From positions 1-64,000 of the forward strand of contig JAJZJW010000002.1 in NCBI GenBank assembly GCA_021809845.1: a stretch of 64,000 bases of DNA. Direction: 5' to 3'. Under the pieces are notes generated by a model. It had not been told where the DNA came from and ran no database searches. It saw nothing but the letters and a program-made list of their open reading frames with translations. Shown piece by piece: positions 45,907 to 53,035 of the stretch. This DNA comes from a bacterium. Its GTDB lineage: Bacteria; SZUA-79; Acidulodesulfobacterales; Acidulodesulfobacteraceae. Within the stretch, counting starts at the first letter, position 1, and every line of letters begins with the position of its first letter. The position numbers were made by a program, and so were the translations under genes.

Positions 45907-47760
45907 GTGGAAACCGGCAAATTAAAAAGAACATTATCCGGAGAAATAAACGAAAGTTTTACAGGTTCCGAATTTAATCTAAAAGGCTGGGTAATGCATT
46001 ATAGAGACCACGGAGGACTTATATTTATTGACCTGCGTGATTATGCCGGCATTATTCAGATAGTTTTTGACGAGACTGTATCTAAGAGTTCATTCAATAC
46101 CGCAAAAAAGATTAAAAATGAATATGTTATTTCCGTTACCGGCAAGGTTAGAATACGTCCCGAAGGAACGGAAAATGAAAATTTAGAAACAGGCAAAATA
46201 GAAATAGAAGCAAAAAATATTGAAATCTTAAATGAATGTGAAGTTCTCCCGTTTCAAATTGAAGAAGAATCCGAAACAAATGAACTGCTCCGTTTAAAAT
46301 ACAGATATCTTGACCTTAGAAGAAAAAAGATGAAGGATAATTTAATATTTAGATCCAACTTTAATTTTTTAATAAGAGAATTCTTAAATAAAAACGGTTT
46401 TTTTGACATTGAAACCCCGTTTCTAACTAAAAGCACACCGGAGGGTTCAAGAGATTTCCTTGTGCCTTCGCGGCTCAATAACGGAAATTTCTACGCTCTC
46501 CCGCAATCTCCTCAGCTATTTAAACAAATTTTAATGATAAGCAGCTTCGAAAAATATTACCAAATAGTAAGATGTTTTAGGGATGAAGATTTAAGAGCGG
46601 ATAGACAGCCCGAATTTACTCAGTTAGATATGGAAATGTCTTTTATTGAGCAAAAAGATATTATGTCTCTTACAGAGGAAATGTTTGCGTTTGTTTTTGA
46701 CAAACTTTTAAATATTAAATTAAATCTGCCTATAAAGATTATGGATTATGACGAAGCAATGGAAATTTACGGCAGTGATAAGCCAGATACGAGATTTGCA
46801 ATGCAGCTTAACACGATTTCAGACATTTTTGAAAATTCTTCCCTGAACGTTTTTAAAGACTGCCTGTCAAAAAAAGGTGTTATAAAGGCTATATGTTTTA
46901 AAAATGGAACGGATTTGCTTTCCAGAAAAGATATAGACGAACTTTTAACGGTCGTTAAAGATTTTGGCGGAAAAGGTCTTGCATGGACAAAGGTCGTGGC
47001 AGTCGAAGAAAAATCAAAATCCGATAATTGTTCCGATAATAACGCTGAAAATATTTATATTCAAAACTGCCGATTAGAAGGTGGAATAGCTAAATTTGTT
47101 ACGGAAGAAGAAAAGAATATTTTAATTGACAGACTTGGTGCTGAAAATGGCGATATTATATTTTACCAGGCAGACGCAAAAAAAACTGCCGATATTGTTC
47201 TCGGAAGACTTAGACTCTATTTAGCAAAAAAATATAATCTTATTCCAGATAATAAATTTGATTTTTTATGGGTTATTAATTTTCCACTTTTTGAATATTC
47301 CGAAGAGGAAAAGAAAATAGTTGCAATTCATCATCCTTTTACAGCTCCAAACATAGAAGATATTGAACTTCTTGATGCAAATCCGCTTATTGCGAAATCT
47401 CAGAGTTACGATTTGGTTCTAAATGGGGAAGAAATAGGAGGGGGAAGCATAAGGATACATAAACCGGAGCTGCAGGCGAAAATATTTGAAATTCTTTCAA
47501 TTAAACCCGGAGATGCAAGAGCAAAATTTGGTTTTCTATTAGATGCTCTCAGCTTTGGCGCTCCTCCTCACGGCGGCATCGCTTTTGGAATAGACAGGGT
47601 TCTTATGCTTCTCAGAAAAGAAGATTCCATAAGAGACGTTATAGCATTTCCTAAAACTCAGAAAGCTCAGTGTCCATTATCTGACGCCCCATCCGAAGTA
47701 AAATATGAGCAATTGCGCGAATTGGGAATTAAAGTAATAGAAAAAAATAAACATATATAA
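45907..47760 (+). CDS. aspS: Aspartyl-tRNA synthetase
   Basis: 617-aa class IIb synthetase of the bacterial type, with an N-terminal OB-fold (about 8-110, GWVMHYRDHGGLIFIDLRDYAG), motif 2 RCFRDEDLRADRQPEFTQLD, a GAD insertion domain (about 285-420) and motif 3 with GGIAFGIDRVLMLL. The GTG start is preceded by AGAGG. Whether it discriminates tRNA-Asn cannot be read with certainty. Upstream, 45612-45906 is AT-rich with no gene. Confidence 0.97.
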   Translation: METGKLKRTLSGEINESFTGSEFNLKGWVMHYRDHGGLIFIDLRDYAGIIQIVFDETVSKSSFNTAKKIKNEYVISVTGKVRIRPEGTENENLETGKIEIEAKNIEILNECEVLPFQIEEESETNELLRLKYRYLDLRRKKMKDNLIFRSNFNFLIREFLNKNGFFDIETPFLTKSTPEGSRDFLVPSRLNNGNFYALPQSPQLFKQILMISSFEKYYQIVRCFRDEDLRADRQPEFTQLDMEMSFIEQKDIMSLTEEMFAFVFDKLLNIKLNLPIKIMDYDEAMEIYGSDKPDTRFAMQLNTISDIFENSSLNVFKDCLSKKGVIKAICFKNGTDLLSRKDIDELLTVVKDFGGKGLAWTKVVAVEEKSKSDNCSDNNAENIYIQNCRLEGGIAKFVTEEEKNILIDRLGAENGDIIFYQADAKKTADIVLGRLRLYLAKKYNLIPDNKFDFLWVINFPLFEYSEEEKKIVAIHHPFTAPNIEDIELLDANPLIAKSQSYDLVLNGEEIGGGSIRIHKPELQAKIFEILSIKPGDARAKFGFLLDALSFGAPPHGGIAFGIDRVLMLLRKEDSIRDVIAFPKTQKAQCPLSDAPSEVKYEQLRELGIKVIEKNKHI

Positions 47761-47935
47761 CATATATAATTATACGATTTTTATTTACCTTTATAATTAA
47801 TATATAAATTCAAATTATATAGATTGATTAGCTATTCTATAACTATGTAAGAAATAGACAAATAAAATGAACCGCCAATAACAGAAATAAAGAAAGTAAT
47901 AAAGCAATAAAGCAATAAATAAATACGATAATAAA

Positions 47936-47987
47936 TAAAGAAAGAAAGAAAGAAAGAAAGAAAAAAAGAAAGAAAGAAAGAAAAAGA
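47936..47987. repeat. AAAG tetranucleotide microsatellite
   Basis: About 12 units of GAAA/AAAG, interrupted once by an extra run of A, lie about 130 bp upstream of the drug-exporter gene at 48114. The rest of 47761-48113 is AT-rich and gene-free, ending with a GGAGG ribosome binding site at 48101. Slippage in such tracts can change spacing and expression. Confidence 0.8.
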
Positions 47988-48113
47988 ATTTATGGAACCA
48001 ATACGTATAACAAAAATTAATAAATAACTTCAATATATTAATATATTATGCAATAATAATATTTTTTATAAAAATTATTTATTAACTATTTAATTTTATA
48101 GGAGGATATAAAA

Positions 48114-49613
48114 TTGGATAAAACAAGTTCTCTACCGCACCCTTATTTTGTTTCTCACCCAAACTGGAAATGGTTTATTCTTACAACGGTTTTGATAGGC
48201 GCAACTATGTCGGCGCTTGATGTCAGCATAGTAAATGTTGCCATGCCGACTATGGAACACGGATTTCACGTTTCGATGGCAGTTATAGAGTGGGTTGCAA
48301 TGGCTTACATGCTTACTCTCACCATATTTTTGCCGCTTTTCGGCAGGCTTGCAGATATGTTCGGCAGAACAAAAATGTATAATATAGGTTTTATTGTTTT
48401 TACCACAGGTTCAGCACTATGCGGTTTTGCTCCAGATGCAAATTTTATTATAGCATCCCGCGTTATTCAAGCTGTCGGCGCTGGAATGCTTCAGGCAAAC
48501 TCCGTTGCAATAATAACTCAGGCATTTCCTTCCAATGAATTGGGTAAAGCAATTGGCCTTCAGGGTGCCGTTCAGGCTATTGCAATGTCTATCGGACCTT
48601 TTATAGGCGGTATAATAATAAGCGCAATAGGCTGGAGATTTATATTTTATGTAAATGTCCCCATCGGAATAATCGGAACGATTGCCGCTATGTATATTTT
48701 ACCTGCAAGCAAGAAAAACGAGAAAAAGGAAAAGATAGATTTCTTCGGAATTTCTGTTTTTGCCACAGGCTTAGCATTACTGGTCCTGGCAGTTAACCAG
48801 GGAAGTACATTTGGCTGGTCATCGCCCTTAATAATCGGATTTTTTATTGCAGCTGCTATTTTGCTGCCTCTTTTTGTGTATGTAGAATTAAAAGTGGAAC
48901 ATCCAATGATTGATTTAACGCTATTTAAAAAATGGGCTTTTTCTGCAGGAAATATAACAGGAATGATGTCGTATTACGTCCTATTTGCCGTCCTTTTTCT
49001 AATGCCCTTTTATTTTGAGGATGTTTTAAAATATAATGCAGCAGCAACGGGTATCATGCTGACGCCTATCCCTCTTTCAATGGCTATTATAGCCCCTTTT
49101 GCCGGGGCAATTTCTGATAAGATAGGTTCAAGAATAATGACATCTGTTGGAATGTTTGTATGTACAATTGCAACACTCAGTTTTATTTTCATCGGAACAA
49201 GTGCGAATATTATTTTACTGCTAATAGAGTTTATAGTATTAGGAATTGGCATGGGACTCTTCACACCGCCGAACAACAGCAGTATAATGCATTCTGCGCC
49301 TCCCGAAAGACTTGGTGTCGCCGGCGGAATACTGAATATGATGCGCGCTTTAGGATTAATATTCGGCGTTGCAATTTCAGGCCTTTTGTTTACTTCTTTA
49401 AGACATAAATATTTAACAAGTTATATGCTTTCCCATCATATACATATATCTGAAGTTTCTAACCTAATAAAAAATAATGCATTTGTTCACGGTATAGCAT
49501 TTGTTATGTTTACTTTAGTCGTAATCAATTTAGTTGCGACAATTTTATCGGCGGCTAAAAAAGACGTTAAAGGCGGTAAGCTAGAAGGTGCAGAACCTAT
49601 AGACCTTATGTAA
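48114..49613 (+). CDS. DHA2-family MFS exporter (EmrB/QacA type)
   Basis: 499 aa with about 14 TM helices, the DHA2 drug:proton antiporter layout. Key loops are MSALDVSIVNVAMPTM (motif D1-like) and FGRLADMFGRTKMY (motif A). Starts at TTG, nine bases after a strong GGAGG. No EmrA membrane-fusion gene is next to it. Substrate unknown; multidrug or organic-acid export is possible. Transcribed in the same direction as aspS, 353 bp away. Confidence 0.9.
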   Translation: MDKTSSLPHPYFVSHPNWKWFILTTVLIGATMSALDVSIVNVAMPTMEHGFHVSMAVIEWVAMAYMLTLTIFLPLFGRLADMFGRTKMYNIGFIVFTTGSALCGFAPDANFIIASRVIQAVGAGMLQANSVAIITQAFPSNELGKAIGLQGAVQAIAMSIGPFIGGIIISAIGWRFIFYVNVPIGIIGTIAAMYILPASKKNEKKEKIDFFGISVFATGLALLVLAVNQGSTFGWSSPLIIGFFIAAAILLPLFVYVELKVEHPMIDLTLFKKWAFSAGNITGMMSYYVLFAVLFLMPFYFEDVLKYNAAATGIMLTPIPLSMAIIAPFAGAISDKIGSRIMTSVGMFVCTIATLSFIFIGTSANIILLLIEFIVLGIGMGLFTPPNNSSIMHSAPPERLGVAGGILNMMRALGLIFGVAISGLLFTSLRHKYLTSYMLSHHIHISEVSNLIKNNAFVHGIAFVMFTLVVINLVATILSAAKKDVKGGKLEGAEPIDLM

Positions 49614-49817
49614 GCATGTTAACATTATAAATTATAAATAAGAATAAAAATAAATATCGGATAAATAATAAAATATAGTTTGAATTATAATAACATTATA
49701 ATAAATACGCTTTATATAATATATAATCATGTCTTTTTTTTCTGCTTTTATAAAACTTTAAATACGAGCTCAATAAATTATTATTTTATTTTTTACTCAA
49801 TTAATTAAAGACAAATT

Positions 49818-51590
49818 ATGCAATTATTTAAAAAAAATAATAAAAAAGATAGCGTAAATAAATTTGAAAAAAAATTAATTGCCGGTATAGAAATAATTTT
49901 TCAAAGGGCTAAAAGTAACGGCGTAAATAACCTTTTTTATGATGAGAATATTAATTATTTATTGCCTGAGGTATTTTTAGATTCATCCACAGTTAAAAAA
50001 TACTCAAATATTAATTTACTATGGTTTAGTGTTTTTGCTTTAAGCGTTGCCAGACAAAGAAGTTTCATTGTCTGCAATGCCGGTTCCTTTTTTAGTTTTT
50101 CTCAGCTTGAAGATATTTTTTTAAAACCAAATCAATTTTTTGGCGGCGTAGTAATATGTCTTTTTAATAGAAGAAGCTATAATAATTTTTCCGCCGAAAT
50201 TGAAAAAAAATTTCCTATTTTCAATTATTCTAAATTAGATGAATTTATTGATTTAATCCCTTCTAAATTTCAAATATCTGAAAAATTAAAAGTTCCTGTA
50301 ATAATTTATCTTAATAATTCTACATTATTTGAATATAAAATATGCAGCAGCAATAATTTTGCGGAAAGAACCGAGGCAAAAACCATTCTTAAGTCAACCG
50401 ATAATTTAGGTTCCGGTAAAAATCAATTTATCTTACCTTCTAATTATGAAGGTTTCAAAAATTACAATAACTCAATTGAATTTATGCCCAATGAAAACTC
50501 TGATAATTTAATTTTATGCGACTCTAAAACTTTTCCGAGTGTAAGGGAAAAGTTTAACAATGACAATATAATTTATTTTAAATTATTAAATCCGTTAGAT
50601 TTAGAAAAACTTAAAAGTATATTTGACAACATTCAGGAAAAACTATTTGAACAGATTTTCATTTACGATAGTTATAATTTATTATCAAAACCATTATATT
50701 CTTTTTTTAAAAATAACAATAAAATTAAATTTAATAAATTAAATTTAATAAATAATCTAGGTAATGAAGATACTGACTGCTTTTATTTAGAAAACTTTAT
50801 TCCTGCAGATGTTCACCAAAACCCGTCTTTTTGCATAGGATGCAATCTTTTTGCTTTTTTGCAGAAAATAAATAAACTTGATAATACGGATACTATTATT
50901 ATAGGTGACACAAATTGCTTTTCGCTTTTATCCTCAAGTCCTTTAAAATTTTCATTTCCGGATTTATTTTTGATAAAAGAACCTGTCTATTTTATTTCAA
51001 ATTTAGATACTAAAAATTTAAACAAACAAATTTATTTAATTATATCTTATTCTAATTTCTTAAATAATATTGACTTAATTATTGATAAAATAAATAATCT
51101 TACTTCTAAAGAAACAATTTATTTTGTTGTTTACGATTCAATTTTCGATTACAGCAATAATTCTATAAGAATTAATTATGATTTACCACAGCTAAGAAAT
51201 ATAAAAAAAGAAATATTAAAAAATAACTTAACTTTTCAAGATTTAAAAACCAAATATAAAGCTGAGCTCATTTTTATTGAAGATAATTGCATAAAGAAGT
51301 CTAACGGGACCAAGAATTACAATTTTTATAAATATTTAAAAATTAATAACGATATCTGTTTAAAATTTGACTGTAAACTGTGTTTTCAAACTAGCGGCTG
51401 CCCCGCTATTAAAATAGAAGAAACAAACAACTTTGTTATTGACCCTGTTATGTGCACAAATTGCAAATTATGTATTGCAATTTGTCCTCATAACGCAATA
51501 AAAATACATAAAAAAAGAAAAACAAAAATTAAGGAAAATATAGAAAGTAAAATTAATTTAAAAAAATTTAAAAAAAATAAAATTACATAG
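49818..51590 (+). CDS. Divergent indolepyruvate:ferredoxin oxidoreductase alpha-like protein with C-terminal ferredoxin domain
   Basis: 590 aa. The order resembles IorA: a pyrimidine-binding-like region (about 65-110, INLLWFSVFALSVARQRSF), a TPP-domain remnant starting with NPSFCIGCNLF (about 336), and a C-terminal two-cluster ferredoxin with CKLCFQTSGCP and CTNCKLCIAICP (about 518-565). The catalytic Glu position and the GDS...N thiamine/magnesium motifs of active IorA are missing. The gene is extremely AT-rich and lacks a good ribosome binding site. It is followed by an IorB-like gene. Electron transfer through the ferredoxin domain is plausible; keto-acid oxidation is not. Confidence 0.65.
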   Translation: MQLFKKNNKKDSVNKFEKKLIAGIEIIFQRAKSNGVNNLFYDENINYLLPEVFLDSSTVKKYSNINLLWFSVFALSVARQRSFIVCNAGSFFSFSQLEDIFLKPNQFFGGVVICLFNRRSYNNFSAEIEKKFPIFNYSKLDEFIDLIPSKFQISEKLKVPVIIYLNNSTLFEYKICSSNNFAERTEAKTILKSTDNLGSGKNQFILPSNYEGFKNYNNSIEFMPNENSDNLILCDSKTFPSVREKFNNDNIIYFKLLNPLDLEKLKSIFDNIQEKLFEQIFIYDSYNLLSKPLYSFFKNNNKIKFNKLNLINNLGNEDTDCFYLENFIPADVHQNPSFCIGCNLFAFLQKINKLDNTDTIIIGDTNCFSLLSSSPLKFSFPDLFLIKEPVYFISNLDTKNLNKQIYLIISYSNFLNNIDLIIDKINNLTSKETIYFVVYDSIFDYSNNSIRINYDLPQLRNIKKEILKNNLTFQDLKTKYKAELIFIEDNCIKKSNGTKNYNFYKYLKINNDICLKFDCKLCFQTSGCPAIKIEETNNFVIDPVMCTNCKLCIAICPHNAIKIHKKRKTKIKENIESKINLKKFKKNKIT

Positions 51591-51641
51591 TCTTACTTAT
51601 ATTTATAACCATAAAACATTACTAAGTTAAATTATGAATAA

Positions 51642-51707
51642 AATTTATTTTAAACTTAAATTTATTTTAAACTTAAATTTATTTTAAACTTAAATTTATT
51701 TTAAAAA
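51642..51707. repeat. 17-bp tandem repeat
   Basis: The unit AATTTATTTTAAACTTA is repeated about 3.8 times head to tail in the gap between the two IOR-like genes, just before the start of the second. The last unit runs into AAAAAGG, the likely ribosome binding site of the downstream gene. Copy-number change would alter the intergenic distance. Confidence 0.85.
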
Positions 51708-51723
51708 GGATAAGTAAAAATAG

Positions 51724-52314
51724 ATGGAAAATATAAATTTTAATTTTGTTATCAACGGGGCTGATATCCAAGAAATAAAATTTTTAAGTCAGATATTATA
51801 TTTATCATTATTAAATGAAAACTATAACGCCTCAATTTCAATTAAATCGTTGTCAAATATTTCTAATTACAACTTTTCTTTCAGCCTGATAAAAATTGGC
51901 AATATTCATTCAGCTGCATGTGCAAGAAATATAGATGCATTAATAAGTCTGGACTATCAGTCTGTAATGAATTATTTAGAATTTTTTAACAACAGCACAA
52001 TAGTATTAGTTAATTATTCAAAATTTAATATCTGCAACTATTTTCTTTCTGACAATGATAATGTTGACAAAAATATAAAACAAAAAACAGCTAACCTGCT
52101 TAAAATTCCTGTAGAAAAGATAGCAAACATTGATTTAATGGGTAAAAATAAAGTAAGTCCTAATGTTTCTTTGCTCGGGGCACTATCTGCTAAATCTGGG
52201 GTAATTGATTTAAATAATATAACATCTGCGTTAGCTTCAATGGCTAAAAATGACGCCGAGAAAAAGAACTACATAAATGCCTTGATTGCAGGTTACGATT
52301 TTGCTAATTCTTAG
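51724..52314 (+). CDS. Divergent indolepyruvate oxidoreductase beta (IorB/POR gamma)-like protein
   Basis: 196 aa. The N-terminal pattern NFVINGADIQEIKFLSQILYLS parallels the NI.I.GVGGQG...AS.IL start of the gamma-type domain of 2-oxoacid:ferredoxin oxidoreductases, but the glycines of GVGGQG are mostly lost. Later segments (SFSLIKIGNIHSAACARNIDALISLD, then TIVLVNYSK) follow the same fold. Together with the preceding gene it forms a decayed or repurposed IOR pair. The gene ends within a 9-bp hairpin facing perR. Confidence 0.6.
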   Translation: MENINFNFVINGADIQEIKFLSQILYLSLLNENYNASISIKSLSNISNYNFSFSLIKIGNIHSAACARNIDALISLDYQSVMNYLEFFNNSTIVLVNYSKFNICNYFLSDNDNVDKNIKQKTANLLKIPVEKIANIDLMGKNKVSPNVSLLGALSAKSGVIDLNNITSALASMAKNDAEKKNYINALIAGYDFANS

Positions 52315-52319
52315 CAAAA
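52299..52319. terminator. Hairpin between convergent iorB-like and perR genes
   Basis: TTTTGCTAA-ttc-TTAGCAAAA is a perfect 9-bp stem with a three-base loop. It includes the stop codon of the iorB-like gene. Only 10 bases separate the two stop codons, so this compact stem probably marks the 3' end of both transcripts. Confidence 0.55.
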
Positions 52320-52324
52320 AATTA

Positions 52325-52777
52325 TCAATTTGAAGTTTTATTTTTGCAATTATTGCAAAGACCGAAAAACTCAACATTGTACCCTGTGATATTATATTCT
52401 TTTTTTAATTTGGGGTTGATATAAATTTCGGTCATTTCATCGTTCGAATCGTCATAAACCTGTAAATCGATTATCTCTTTGCAGTTTCTGCAAATTATAT
52501 GTGCGTGGGGAGATATATCACCATCGTATCTGACGGCGCTTTGGAAAGATTTAATTTCACGAACTTCATTTATTTCCAAAAGCATTGCAATATTTTTATA
52601 TATTGTATTAAGAGAAATCATAGGATAAACAGATTTTACCTTTGAATAAACATCGACTGCAGAAGGATGATTTTTTGATTCTGCAAGTATCTTAATAATT
52701 TCATATCGTTGAGGTGTAAGACTGTAACCATGTTTTTTTACTTTATTTAATATTTGTTCTAATCTTTTGTTAATCAT
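52325..52777 (-). CDS. perR: PerR-type peroxide-sensing Fur-family repressor
   Basis: 150-aa Fur-family metalloregulator. The N-terminal winged helix contains LTPQRYEIIKIL. All five regulatory-metal residues of Bacillus PerR are matched at the same numbers: His37, Asp85, His91, His93 and Asp104. The Asp at 104 favours PerR-type iron-catalysed peroxide sensing over Fur. Structural zinc is held by Cys96, Cys99, Cys141 and Cys144. Likely targets in the window are tpx and bfr, but no clear PerR box was found. It faces the iorB-like gene. Confidence 0.88.
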   Translation of the reverse strand: MINKRLEQILNKVKKHGYSLTPQRYEIIKILAESKNHPSAVDVYSKVKSVYPMISLNTIYKNIAMLLEINEVREIKSFQSAVRYDGDISPHAHIICRNCKEIIDLQVYDDSNDEMTEIYINPKLKKEYNITGYNVEFFGLCNNCKNKTSN

Positions 52778-53035
52778 TTTATTTATTAGTCTCTATAATG
52801 AATTAAGTTAAATTATTATTTATATTTAATAATTAATATTAAATAATATATTATAAATATTATCACATTAAAATTTTATTCATATTAAATAATTGTATCC
52901 AAAGAAGATGCAGGACACAGTAATAAATTTATATTATAATAATCATTATTATATAATCTATAAAATTAAATGTCAAATAAAATCATTAACTTTGCAACAA
53001 ACATTCCTGGATTATTATTTTTTTAAACTGAAATT

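Noticed and set aside
47815-48033. A 72-codon minus-strand frame rich in Phe/Leu/Ser
   Set aside because: It is a by-product of reading through the AAAG microsatellite; no start signal or conserved pattern.
49818-51590. Annotation as a pseudogene of iorA
   Set aside because: The frame is open throughout and all eight ferredoxin cysteines are kept, which is unlikely after free decay; kept as divergent protein.
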